Source: Rivularia sp. PCC 7116 (GTDB taxonomy: Bacteria; Cyanobacteriota; Cyanobacteriia; Cyanobacteriales; Nostocaceae). Taken from it: a stretch of 64,000 nucleotides of DNA. Positions 37,458-46,866 of the stretch are shown piece by piece (within the stretch, counting starts at the first letter, position 1; each line of letters begins with the position of its first letter). The notes beneath the pieces are model-generated. The model worked only from the letters and a program-made list of their open reading frames with translations, did not search any database and had not been told where the DNA came from. The stretch covers positions 7,101,001 to 7,165,000 of the forward strand of contig NC_019678.1 in NCBI RefSeq assembly GCF_000316665.1, given 5' to 3'. A program made the position numbers and the translations under genes.

Positions 37458-38814
37458 AATTATTTACAGGTTTTTCTGAGTTATTCTTGAGCAATATTAA
37501 CTCAAAAATAAATCTGATAAATGTAAGTATTGACTGGTAAACAGTAAACTATGATACTATTTTTTAATGCATATAAAATCTAATATATGTACGATAGTTA
37601 GCATTAAAGTCAATCTTGACTAAACTTGGAGTTGCCGTTCTAATCAAATGTTTATCTAACATTTTCCAAGCTTTACTACTGATTTATAAACACTTCGGCG
37701 ATATAATCAACTACTTCTCCTTATTTAACTTAACAGTCATAGCTCTATGGAATTAATATTAAGATATGTATATAGTTTGCTGATTCAGTTGCATGGTAAT
37801 TTTTACTGCTATATTAACTTGATTAGTTACAAGCAGAAGCAGGTTAAGAGCTATATTTAGATTGACTTTAAATAAGAAAAGCTAAGTTATTAAGCTACTT
37901 TAAGCTGAGTTAGGGGTATTAGCTCAGTTTTACAGTACCGAGTCGCTAACAAGAAAAATTGCATATACTCCTTAACTGCTATGCATCAGATTTATATTGA
38001 TATGTAGTGATATTAATTATTTTTGTGAATAGCTGAATTAGTATATAGCTATTACTGCATCAAACCTATTGTGGAAAAAAGCTTCAGTTTTTTTTTGAGA
38101 ATTTACCTGACTCTCTCTCATACTTGTGCAATTTGCTCGCATCAGAATAGTTCTGAATGATGTTTCCTCTATAGAAATAAATTAAGGAAATAATCCTGCA
38201 TAAAAATAAAAAACCTGAATTATAATTGATTTTTAGTGGCAGATTTGTTACAAGTAACTATTTATATAGTATGGTTTATACCTAAACACTTTTCCACCAT
38301 GTTGTTGTCTTATTGATTCAAAGTAAATTAATTACATTAGGGTTTTTACGGAATGCTATATTAAGATATTATAAAGCAAATACGCTTAGCGCTGTAGCTT
38401 TGTTTTTTCCCTTACAAAAATATTGTATGCTAACATACATTTCGCTGTTGAAAGAATTATTTTATACCCTATGCGTAAAAATTTAATGAAGATTGGGTTA
38501 GCTTCAGTGATTTTGCAGATCATTAATATTACGATTTGAATGGCGCGATCGTTTTTCTATGCACAGATAGTATTTTTTTTAGCGTACTACCTGGGTTTAA
38601 AAATATTTTCGTACTTTAAAAAGACTGCTAAAATTGCTGTGAAAAATTGATTGCCCAAAATAAATCGGTTAGCGCAAATAAAAATATTACTATGGTCTGA
38701 GTAAAATTTTTGTTCAAGGGGCTATTTTTATATCAAGGAATAGATATCCAAGCGGTATTTTCATGTCACGGTCGAAAAATGCACGTCTAATATTATTGTG
38801 CAGGGTGTTTAAGG
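37458..38814. other. Long AT-rich spacer before the polysaccharide locus
   Basis: About 1.36 kb with no supported gene and no strong inverted repeat. Stop codons are dense in all frames. It presumably contains the promoter and leader of the exopolysaccharide operon that starts at 38815. Confidence 0.45.
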
Positions 38815-40032
38815 ATGCGTAAGCCTGTTTTAACAATTTTTTACCAATATAATCCTTGGAATACAACTATTGGAGGAATACAAACATTAATTAACACTTT
38901 TATTAAGTATGCTCCTTCAAATTTTGAGGTGAGGCTTGTTGGAACGGCTAATAGTAAAGATGAAACTTTAGGTAGATGGCAAAAAAAACAATTTGTAGGG
39001 AGAGAAATTGATTTTTTACCTTTGTTCGTAGTAGAAGATGATAACGTCAGAGGTCTAGTGCCGACGACGGTTAAGTATACTCACGCAATGTTGGGACGTT
39101 GTTATGCCTCTGATTTCATGCATTTTTACAGATTAGAACCCACAATAGCTGCTTTCAAATGGAAAGGAGAAAAAACACTATTTATTCAGAATGATATAGA
39201 AAAGCAGATGACATCTGCTAATGATAAAAATGCGATTTTGTGGCGACGCTTGCCTGCGGCTTATTTTGCTTTAGAACGGGCTTTAGTTGGACAGTTTGAC
39301 TATATTTATTCTTGCAATAGCGACTCCATGAAGCTTTATCAACAACGTTATCCTGATATATCCAGTAGGGTAAGTCTGTTGAACAACACTTTTGATGAAA
39401 AAGTATTTTATCCAGTTTCTCAGGAGGAGCGCGATCGCCAAAGGTGCAAATTAGCTCAAAAGCTGAACTTAGGCGAAGATAAGCGATTTGTGTTGTTTGC
39501 AGGAAGACTACATCCGCAAAAAGATCCCTTATTGCTGATACGCTCTATAAAAGCATTAAATGACAATAAAGTTCATTTATTAATTGCAGGAGAGGGTGAA
39601 CTAACCGCTCAAGTACGCAACGAAATTAGCTTATTGGGAATTGAAAACCAAGTAACGATGTTAGGAGTAGTTCAACAAAAAGAACTATCCGATTTACATC
39701 GTGCTTGTAGTGCAGTTGTTTTAACCAGTGCCTTTGAAGGATTACCATTTGTGGTTTTAGAGGCTCTTGCTTGCGGAACTCCAATAGTAACCACCGAAGC
39801 TGGAGAAACTCCTTCTTTGTTGTCTCCTAATAGTGGAGTTGTCTGTTCTCAACGAACACCAGAATGCATTGCTTCGGCTTTGCTTCAAGTTGTTATGCAT
39901 CCAGAAAACTATCCAGTTGAGGAATGCGTCAGAATCGCCGCTCCCTATGCTGCAAGTAACGTAGTTAATGGGGTTTACAGTCAAATGTGGCAACGTTGGG
40001 AAAAACGATTAAAACAATCTGTGAGCGTTTAG
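38815..40032 (+). CDS. Glycosyltransferase family 4
   Basis: 405 residues, GT-B fold. The C-terminal donor domain has the opening LFAGRLHPQKDPLLLIRS, the central MLGVVQQKEL and the E-x7-E region FEGLPFVVLEALACGTPIV. The N-terminal acceptor domain (IQTLINTFIKYAPSNFEVRL) follows the usual GT4 pattern. It transfers a sugar from a nucleotide donor to a growing, probably lipid-linked, oligosaccharide on the cytosolic face. First gene of the Wzx/Wzy-type locus, 38 bp before the next GT4. Donor and acceptor cannot be predicted from sequence alone. Confidence 0.9.
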   Translation: MRKPVLTIFYQYNPWNTTIGGIQTLINTFIKYAPSNFEVRLVGTANSKDETLGRWQKKQFVGREIDFLPLFVVEDDNVRGLVPTTVKYTHAMLGRCYASDFMHFYRLEPTIAAFKWKGEKTLFIQNDIEKQMTSANDKNAILWRRLPAAYFALERALVGQFDYIYSCNSDSMKLYQQRYPDISSRVSLLNNTFDEKVFYPVSQEERDRQRCKLAQKLNLGEDKRFVLFAGRLHPQKDPLLLIRSIKALNDNKVHLLIAGEGELTAQVRNEISLLGIENQVTMLGVVQQKELSDLHRACSAVVLTSAFEGLPFVVLEALACGTPIVTTEAGETPSLLSPNSGVVCSQRTPECIASALLQVVMHPENYPVEECVRIAAPYAASNVVNGVYSQMWQRWEKRLKQSVSV

Positions 40033-40070
40033 CAGTTATAAACTATCTTGAGAGCAAAGACGAGCAAAAG

Positions 40071-41255
40071 ATGAAAATTGCTGTAATTGGTGCAAAAGGT
40101 CTACCCCCCAGACAAGGCGGCGTTGAACATTATTGTGCGGAAGTGTTTCCCCGCATGGTAGCTCGAGGTCATAGTGTAGATTTGTTTGCTCGCTCTTCTT
40201 ATACCGATAGTTCTTGGCTAGAGAACTATGATTATGAGGGTGTGAAAGTCATATCTTTACCTGATGTAAGCATGAGGGGTGTAGATGCTTTTGTTACTTC
40301 TGCCCTGGGTTCCGTAGCAGCAGTAGGTAGCAAATATGACATAATTCATTTTCAGGCTCTTGGCCCTTCTTTGTTTACAGGCTTATCGAAAGTTACAGCA
40401 ACATCAAAAATTGTCGTAACATGTCATGGATTGGACTGGCAAAGAGCTAAATGGGGTAATTTTTCGACTCGTTTAATAAAAATGGGCGAACAAACAGCAG
40501 TACGCTGTGCCGATGGAATAATCGCTGTCTCGGATGCTTTAAAAACCTACTTTATGCAAACTTATGGTAGGGAAGTTGTATATATTCCAACTGCTCCGGC
40601 TAACTATGCAAGGTCAGATCCAGATTTTAATTATGGTAGTAACTTAGGGCTTGAGCGGGAACGGTATATGTTGTTTCTGGGTAGATTGGTACCGGAAAAA
40701 CGTCCCGACTTGCTCTTAGAAGCATTTACAAAGTTGCAACCAAAAAATTGGAAGCTGGTTTTAGCTGGAGGTGTGAGTAATACAAAGTCTTTTACCTCAG
40801 AATTGTTGCAGAAAGTCGCAGATAACCGCAACATAATATTTGCAGGGGAATTAAGAGGAGCGCGTTTAGCCGAAATAGTCCGGGGGGCTGGACTATTCGT
40901 TCTACCTTCAGATGTGGAAGGATTGCCGATGGCGATGTTGGAAGCAATGCGCGAAGGCATTCCCATATTGGCAAGCAATATTCCACCCCATAAGCAGTTG
41001 ATTGCAGGGGGAAGAGGCAGGCTTTTTGAAGCAGACTGCTTGGAATCTTGTATGCGGGAATTATCCTGGGCTACCGAGAATTCAACTGATATGGCAGCGA
41101 TGGCTGAAAACGCACAAAAATACGTAACTGCAAACTATAGCTGGGACTACATTACAGACGAAACCTTGAAATTATACAAAACCCTAGCAGGTTCAGTTTC
41201 AGAAGTTGACATACAGGCTGATGAAAAAGGATTAGCGGGAGTTTTAAAAGACTAA
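40071..41255 (+). CDS. Glycosyltransferase family 4
   Basis: 394 residues from the ATG at 40071 (MKIAVIGAKGLPPRQGGVE), the usual N-terminus of this GT4 subgroup; a longer frame from 39987 overlaps the preceding gene and is rejected. The Gly-rich loop GLPPRQGGVEHYC, the donor-domain start FLGRLVPEKRPDLLLEAF and the E-x7-E region VEGLPMAMLEAMREGIPIL are present. The nearest well-known relatives are rhamnosyl- or galactosyl-type transferases of capsule clusters, but the sugar is not inferable. It ends about 400 bp before the autokinase gene, with a palindromic element between. Confidence 0.9.
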   Translation: MKIAVIGAKGLPPRQGGVEHYCAEVFPRMVARGHSVDLFARSSYTDSSWLENYDYEGVKVISLPDVSMRGVDAFVTSALGSVAAVGSKYDIIHFQALGPSLFTGLSKVTATSKIVVTCHGLDWQRAKWGNFSTRLIKMGEQTAVRCADGIIAVSDALKTYFMQTYGREVVYIPTAPANYARSDPDFNYGSNLGLERERYMLFLGRLVPEKRPDLLLEAFTKLQPKNWKLVLAGGVSNTKSFTSELLQKVADNRNIIFAGELRGARLAEIVRGAGLFVLPSDVEGLPMAMLEAMREGIPILASNIPPHKQLIAGGRGRLFEADCLESCMRELSWATENSTDMAAMAENAQKYVTANYSWDYITDETLKLYKTLAGSVSEVDIQADEKGLAGVLKD

Positions 41256-41338
41256 GGAATTAGGAATGGGGCATTGGAGCATTTTCTGACCAAAATACCA
41301 GAACAGCACATGCCCCGCGTTTTTAAACCGGGGTAAGC

Positions 41339-41594
41339 TGAATAGCCCCCTAAATCCCCCAAAACTGGGGGACTTGAAAATACATTTCTCCCCGCGAGAT
41401 GAAAACTATGAAAATATGGGAAAACCTCTCTCAACCAGCCATTGTGGATGTCACAACGACTCGTGTGGGCAGGAATTTGGGCGGTAACAAAGAATTTTGG
41501 GTAAAACTAGTATGTATTTCCGCCCAAATTCCCAGGTTTTCCCATATTTTCAAGGAACAGTTGTAACCCAAAATTGGGGTTGGGGGGCTATTCA
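41339..41594. repeat. MITE-like element with nested inverted repeats
   Basis: Ends TGAATAGCCCCC (41339-41350) and GGGGGCTATTCA (41583-41594) are inverted. Inside, GAAAATATGGGAAAACC is inverted with GGTTTTCCCATATTTTC, and AATTTGGGCGG with CCGCCCAAATT. About 256 bp, non-coding, lying between two genes of the polysaccharide locus. Confidence 0.6.
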
Positions 41595-41658
41595 TATTTT
41601 TAATCAGCAACGCCGCTTATTTCCTTCCTAACAAACGTTATTTAAACAGGTATATGTA

Positions 41659-43812
41659 ATGGAAAAAGGTATTTCATCTTTGCTAACAATCGTAATGCGC
41701 CGAAGTTTACCAGCCTTGGCTACTTTTGTTGCAGTTATGGGTGGGGCTTTTGCTTACCTCAGCATTACGCCGCGTGTTTATGAAACTTCGGCACGGTTAA
41801 TGCTTGATGAAAAACAAATTAGTGTGTCGGAGTTGGGTAGAGATTTAACGCAAGTTGCAAATAGTACCCCTGGTGGTCCTAGTCCTTTAGCCGATCAAGC
41901 AGAGCTAGTAAAATCGCAAAGGGTTTTAGAGAAAGCAATTAAGATATTTAGTTCCCAATACAAAATTAAAAACGATCAGAATTTTGGTAAAGACGGTTTA
42001 ACTTCGGAATACTTGCGGAAAAATTTAAGCGTCAAAATAGTCCCCGCAACCAACATTCTGCAAATAAGCTATGAAAATCAAGACCCCCTTTTAGCTGCGA
42101 GACTGCTAAATGCCGTATCCAGCGCGATGGTGGAATACGATATTAAAGCTATAAGTTCTGAGGCTACAAAGGTAAAAGATTTTTTAGAAAATAAACAGCT
42201 GCCAATTGCTAGAAAGAAGTTGCGGGAAGCAGAAGCGACTGAAAGTCAATATAGACAAGCCAGCGGTATTGTTTCCTTTGCAGAACAAACCGAATCTTTG
42301 GTAGAGAACTTGTCATCTCTCGAAGAACAGGAGCGAACCCTGAGCGCTTTACTCGAACAAGTGCGATCGCAAGAAAATTCTTTACGACAAATTACGAATG
42401 CTGATAGCTTAAATAGTGCTTATTCTTCAGTTCGTAGTGGTTCGGATGAAGAATTAGTTAAAATGCGGGCTAATTTGGCAGAATTAGAACGAGAATTTGT
42501 AGAAGCACGTTTGCGGTTTACTTTTAATCATCCCAAACTAATCGAGTTATCTCAGAAGCGAAATGCTTTTCGTCAAATGTACGAACAGCAATTAGCGAAT
42601 GTATCCAACACCAATAATTCTGTTCGCGATAATCAAATAGCTTCTGACGAAATTTCTCAGGAATTAACTTCTAAATTAATTACCAATGAAATTGAGCGTT
42701 TAGCTGTTGAAAGGAAATTAGCAGTAGTGCGGGCACAAACTGCCGATTTAAAAGCTCGCGTAGCTCAACTACCAATTAAACAACAGCCTTTAACCGCGCT
42801 CGTGCGGCAACGTGAAGAATCCGCTTCCACCTTAAAATTTTTGCAGGGTAAGTTAGAAGAAGCACGTCTTGCTCAAGCGCAAAAAGTCAGCAATATTCGG
42901 ATTATAGAATCAGCAACAGTTCCAGAATCGCCATCTTCACCGAAAAAGCCGGTTGTTTTGGCACTTGCTACGATTTTCGGAGGTATTTTAGCAACTGGTG
43001 TCATATTACTGCTGGAATTAATGGATAACACTTTGAGAGATGCCAGGGATGCAGAACAACTGCTTAACCTGCCACTGCTCGGAGTATTACCCCGTCTGCC
43101 AGGAAAAACTTTAGTTTTGGAACCTTCAGACAGATTTTTAGACCAAGTAGGCTTGGTAGAACCTTATCGAATGCTGTTTAAAACTTTGGAGTTTCGCAGT
43201 GACGATGAGTTGCAAAAAATTGTAGTTAGCAGTACTATCTCCGGTGAAGGTAAATCAGTAGTTGTTTCCCACTTAGCTGCTGTCTCGGCAATGTTGTCTC
43301 GAAAAACACTCGTAATTGATGCCGATTTACGCAGACCGGTACAGCATACTTTGTTTAATTTACCACCGAAGCCTGGAATTACCGAGATAATTGAAGGCAG
43401 AAGGAATTTTGCTAACGCCATACAGAAAACAGATGTAGACAACTTAGATGTATTAACCTGTGGCGAACTACATGGAAGACCTTCGCAGTTGTTAGAGTCG
43501 GTAGAGATGAAGTTGATATTAGAAGAAGCTGCAAAAGAATACGATTTAGTGATTATAGATACTCCTCCGGTTAGTGCTTGTGCTGATGCCGCAACTTTGG
43601 GTAAACAAGGTGATGGAGTTGTTTTAGTAACACGTCCCAGCTTTACCAACAAAGAAATGCTGCAAAAAGCGGTATCGGAATTAACTAGCAATCACATTCC
43701 GATTTTGGGAGTGGTAGTAAATGGAATGTCTAATCTCACAGAAAAATATTACCGCTATCCCGTCAAGAGTTACCAACCTACGAAACATCTGACTGCTGGG
43801 AGAAGAAGATAG
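41659..43812 (+). CDS. Polysaccharide co-polymerase/BY-kinase fusion (Wzc-like tyrosine autokinase)
   Basis: 717 residues. A Wzz-type chain-length domain is bounded by membrane segments near 16-36 and 430-452, with periplasmic coiled coils between (for example ARKKLREAEATESQYRQ). A cytosolic BY-kinase follows: Walker A SGEGKS (about 528), A' LVIDADLRRP (about 551) and Walker B LVIIDTPP (about 629). The Tyr-rich tail, Y697, Y698, Y700 and Y705, is the expected autophosphorylation cluster. Wzc-type proteins control the length and export of exopolysaccharide. The fusion is the Gram-negative style; no Wza or phosphatase gene is adjacent. Confidence 0.92.
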   Translation: MEKGISSLLTIVMRRSLPALATFVAVMGGAFAYLSITPRVYETSARLMLDEKQISVSELGRDLTQVANSTPGGPSPLADQAELVKSQRVLEKAIKIFSSQYKIKNDQNFGKDGLTSEYLRKNLSVKIVPATNILQISYENQDPLLAARLLNAVSSAMVEYDIKAISSEATKVKDFLENKQLPIARKKLREAEATESQYRQASGIVSFAEQTESLVENLSSLEEQERTLSALLEQVRSQENSLRQITNADSLNSAYSSVRSGSDEELVKMRANLAELEREFVEARLRFTFNHPKLIELSQKRNAFRQMYEQQLANVSNTNNSVRDNQIASDEISQELTSKLITNEIERLAVERKLAVVRAQTADLKARVAQLPIKQQPLTALVRQREESASTLKFLQGKLEEARLAQAQKVSNIRIIESATVPESPSSPKKPVVLALATIFGGILATGVILLLELMDNTLRDARDAEQLLNLPLLGVLPRLPGKTLVLEPSDRFLDQVGLVEPYRMLFKTLEFRSDDELQKIVVSSTISGEGKSVVVSHLAAVSAMLSRKTLVIDADLRRPVQHTLFNLPPKPGITEIIEGRRNFANAIQKTDVDNLDVLTCGELHGRPSQLLESVEMKLILEEAAKEYDLVIIDTPPVSACADAATLGKQGDGVVLVTRPSFTNKEMLQKAVSELTSNHIPILGVVVNGMSNLTEKYYRYPVKSYQPTKHLTAGRRR

Positions 43813-43813
43813 T

Positions 43814-43876
43814 AGCAGCGAGCAGTGAACAGTGAACAGTGAACAGTTAGCAGTTAGCAGTTAGCAGTTGAGAGTT
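43814..43876. repeat. Heptanucleotide tandem repeat block (AGTGAAC / AGTTAGC type)
   Basis: Three copies of AGTGAAC, then several of AGTTAGC, directly after the autokinase stop. This is a short tandemly repeated repetitive sequence of the type long known in heterocystous cyanobacteria. Confidence 0.85.
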
Positions 43877-43914
43877 AAAAATAATTTATTGTCCTTTTTC
43901 ACCTTCCTCTCCCG

Positions 43915-43982
43915 ATGCCCAATGCCCAATGCCCAATTCCCAATTACCAATTACCAATTATTAATTATCAATTACCAATTAA
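43915..43982. repeat. Heptanucleotide tandem repeat block (CCAATGC / CCAATTA type)
   Basis: Repeats of CCAATGC followed by CCAATTA, ending just before the Wzy start. The same unit types occur in inverted orientation after the Wzy stop. Confidence 0.85.
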
Positions 43983-43991
43983 GAGCTAAAC

Positions 43992-45386
43992 ATGTTAAGC
44001 AATGGAGAGTTAAGTGCTTCGTTTTATTTGTCAGTCTTGGTAGGGTTGATAGGGGTTGGCATCGGTGTAACTGTGGGATTCGGGGCTGGTGCTGTACCTG
44101 TTTATATTGGTTTACTTTTGGGTGTAGTCGGAGTAGTCGTATTCTTTTTTGCTCGGTTTGAACAAGCGGTACTAACTTTATTAATTTTACGCAGTTCTTT
44201 AGATCCTTTTTCCGCACAACAGGTACCTGCTGCTTTTGCAATTGGATTAGACTTACTAACCATACTTTATGTGGTAGTCCAACTATTATTAAGACAAAAA
44301 ATTAAGACAGATAAATTTTTCTGGTTTTTTGCTGCGTGGGTAGGATTTTTGGGAATATGGGTAGTGCTGCCGCTAGTCGGTTGGGGATTATTAGGAACAA
44401 CTTACCTCATAGATGGCATAAGAGAATGGACGCGGATATTCTCTTGGTTGATAGTGTATCTGTTGGTAATGCAGTTAAAGGAGAAGATTCATCCGGAAAA
44501 AGCGATAACGGTTTTATTTTTTAGCCTTTTAGTACCTTTAACAGTTGGATTATTGCAACTAGCTATACCTTCAAATCTTCCTGCTGCTATAACCTGTAAT
44601 AATTGTCTCAATTCAACTTTAGGACATCCAAGTACTTTCGGTACTTTTTTATTTTTATTTATTAGCTTCACATTATGGAAACTGGGATATGTAAGAGAAA
44701 GACGCTGGTTATGGTTGACGCTGCTGGGAATTTTGGCGTTTTTTATGGTGATGACAAAATCTCTGACTAGTTTAATTATGATGTCAGTATTTTTAATCAG
44801 TTTAATTATTCCTAAATTGAATTTATTAAAGCTGATTGGGGGACTTTTATTTATCGCAATGGTATTTTACCTATTTGGGAGTACTGAATTAGGAAGCGAA
44901 AAGTTGGCTGCACTGCTAGAAACGCCAATTTTTAACCAAGATTTAGATCTATCACGAACAATCTTACTATCATTTGGAGATGGAAACAGTGCTAATTGGC
45001 GAATTGCTCAATGGTCTTTTTTGATAGATGCTTGGAAAGAGTCGCCACTTTTGGGGTATGGTTTAGGAACAAGTAAATATATTACTTATTTTCAAAATTA
45101 TGCTCATAACGACTATCTAAGATTCCTTGCAGAAACTGGCATTATCGGATTTACAAGTTTCATGATATTTTTAGGAGTACAAATTGCTTTTCTAATTAAA
45201 TATCTGCGAAATTCACCATTAGGAAGTCCCCGTAGAAGACTTTGCGTAACAATGATATCTATTTTTGCCGCAGTGTTTCTAGGAATGGCAACTGATAATG
45301 TTTGGAGTCATACAACTTTATTTTTCTATTGGTGGCTGCTATTTGCAATTGTTGGTTGGGGGGAGGAAGAGATGGTTAAGTGGTAA
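43992..45386 (+). CDS. O-antigen ligase/Wzy polymerase-type membrane protein
   Basis: 464 residues with about 11-12 transmembrane segments and a large external loop near 325-375. The loop contains the family motif LLGYGLGTSKY ... YAHNDYLRFLAETG, whose His-Asn-Asp-Tyr matches the conserved Wzy_C region. It would polymerise lipid-linked repeat units or ligate sugar chains on the outer face of the membrane; the Wzx-Wzc context favours polymerase. It sits between heptad-repeat blocks of the same unit types in opposite orientation. The ATG has an AAGAG a few bases upstream. The frame shown matches the family throughout. Confidence 0.85.
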   Translation: MLSNGELSASFYLSVLVGLIGVGIGVTVGFGAGAVPVYIGLLLGVVGVVVFFFARFEQAVLTLLILRSSLDPFSAQQVPAAFAIGLDLLTILYVVVQLLLRQKIKTDKFFWFFAAWVGFLGIWVVLPLVGWGLLGTTYLIDGIREWTRIFSWLIVYLLVMQLKEKIHPEKAITVLFFSLLVPLTVGLLQLAIPSNLPAAITCNNCLNSTLGHPSTFGTFLFLFISFTLWKLGYVRERRWLWLTLLGILAFFMVMTKSLTSLIMMSVFLISLIIPKLNLLKLIGGLLFIAMVFYLFGSTELGSEKLAALLETPIFNQDLDLSRTILLSFGDGNSANWRIAQWSFLIDAWKESPLLGYGLGTSKYITYFQNYAHNDYLRFLAETGIIGFTSFMIFLGVQIAFLIKYLRNSPLGSPRRRLCVTMISIFAAVFLGMATDNVWSHTTLFFYWWLLFAIVGWGEEEMVKW

Positions 45387-45474
45387 TGGGTAATTGGGCA
45401 TTGGGCATTGGGCATTGGGCATTGGGCATTAAAAATAATTAACTGTTAACTACTCACTGCTAACTGCTAACTGA
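45383..45474. repeat. Heptanucleotide tandem repeat block, inverted relative to those before Wzy
   Basis: Four copies of TTGGGCA (45395-45430), then TAACTGT / TAACTGC units (45441-45474). Read on the opposite strand these are the CCAATGC and AGTTAGC units found at 43814-43982. The block overlaps the Wzy stop codon by a few bases. Confidence 0.8.
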
Positions 45475-45549
45475 TAAAAAATTTAGCTGATTGCTGATGA
45501 TTCAAGCCTTCCGAGCCAATATTCACTGATAGATTTGGAGTTTGATCGA

Positions 45550-46731
45550 GTGATTCAAGAATTAATTAGATCTACAGGCGATCGCCTGAAAGTAAATAAT
45601 AAAAAGAATAAAAAAGATTCTTACAAGATTACGATTATTCATCCGAGTGCAGGTGTTAATTGGAGTGGTGGCTCGGAAATTTTTGCTATTGAAATAGCTC
45701 GTCGTCTATCAACTTACTTCGACGTACAACTTTTAAGTGGTGCTGAATGCGGTGATTTTTCTCGTATTTCTGGAGGTATTCCTCGCGCTTACACTTACGA
45801 TTTAATCAATCAGCCACTGATTAAAAATTTTGTTCATCGCTTTGCGAATCATCCTGAGATTATTATAGAACATTTAACCAATTTTTTACCTTGTTTTATT
45901 CATTGTTTAACTAATCCTACAGATTTGATATTTCCTTGTAACGATTATGGTGGTTTAGCAGTAGCTGCTGCTGTACGTGCAATTAAGGGTACCCCCATAC
46001 TTTATACCGAACATAATAGTTTATTAGCCCAAGGCAAATGTTTAACAAGAAACTTGCGTTTTTCTCCCGATCGTTTAATAGTTTATAATGATAAAACTGC
46101 TGCGTTTGCTCGTAATATTAAAAGCAAACAACAGGTAAGCATTATTCCAAATGGAGTCGATTTAGAAAAATTTACTCCTCAAGGCAGCAAGATAGATTTC
46201 GGTCTAAATAAACCAATTGTATTATGTGTCGCTTCTTTAAATCGTAATAATCACAAACGGGTAGATTTAGCAATTAACGCCGTTTCTCATTTGCCTCAAG
46301 CCAGTTTAGTATTGTGTGGAGATGGTCCAGACAAAGATTATTTTCAGTCAGAAGGCGATAGATTACTCGGTTCAAATCGTTTTAAAATATGCACTTTCCC
46401 CTTTGATAAAATGCCAGAGGTTTATCGCAGTGCCGATATATTTACGCTTCCTTCCATCAACGAACCTTTCGGTTTTGCTTATATTGAAGCAATGGCTAGT
46501 GGTTTACCCGTAGTCGCCACAGATGACGAAATGCGTCGCTATATTATTGGTAGTTGCGGTATTTTATGCGATGTGACTAACCCACAAATATACGCACAAG
46601 CATTATCTCAAGTGTTGCAAGCAAATTTGCAGCTAAATCCACAAATTAATGCCTTAAGATTCAGTTGGGATGCAGTCGCATTAAAGTATCGCGATGTCAT
46701 TTTAAACACTATTAAAAAAATATATAGCTAA
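45550..46731 (+). CDS. Glycosyltransferase family 4 (first of duplicated pair)
   Basis: 393 residues from the GTG at 45550, chosen because GGAG lies 9 bases upstream; a TTG at 45535 is the alternative. The acceptor domain begins IIHPSAGVNWSGGSEIF. The donor domain has CVASLNRNNHKRVDLAIN and SINEPFGFAYIEAMASGLPVVATDD with the E-x7-E pattern. About four-fifths of residues agree by eye with the gene at 47983, and both are followed by a GT2 gene, so a two-gene cassette has been duplicated. The transferred sugar is unknown. Confidence 0.88.
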   Translation: MIQELIRSTGDRLKVNNKKNKKDSYKITIIHPSAGVNWSGGSEIFAIEIARRLSTYFDVQLLSGAECGDFSRISGGIPRAYTYDLINQPLIKNFVHRFANHPEIIIEHLTNFLPCFIHCLTNPTDLIFPCNDYGGLAVAAAVRAIKGTPILYTEHNSLLAQGKCLTRNLRFSPDRLIVYNDKTAAFARNIKSKQQVSIIPNGVDLEKFTPQGSKIDFGLNKPIVLCVASLNRNNHKRVDLAINAVSHLPQASLVLCGDGPDKDYFQSEGDRLLGSNRFKICTFPFDKMPEVYRSADIFTLPSINEPFGFAYIEAMASGLPVVATDDEMRRYIIGSCGILCDVTNPQIYAQALSQVLQANLQLNPQINALRFSWDAVALKYRDVILNTIKKIYS

Positions 46732-46866
46732 ACTCCATAGATGCTATGATTTAAATCAATCAACAAAATTATTTTGCCAAAAAATATACCTTTATACAGA
46801 AGTAAATATATAAAATAATACATAGCATCCTATTAAGGAGTTATTTAGCAAAGAGGTTTGATTTAA

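Noticed and set aside
39987-40070. Longer N-terminus for the GT4 at 40071
   Set aside because: It overlaps the end of the preceding gene, and the family N-terminus starts at MKIAVIG.
43814-43982. CRISPR array
   Set aside because: Repeats are 7 bp in direct tandem without spacers; they are heptad repeats.
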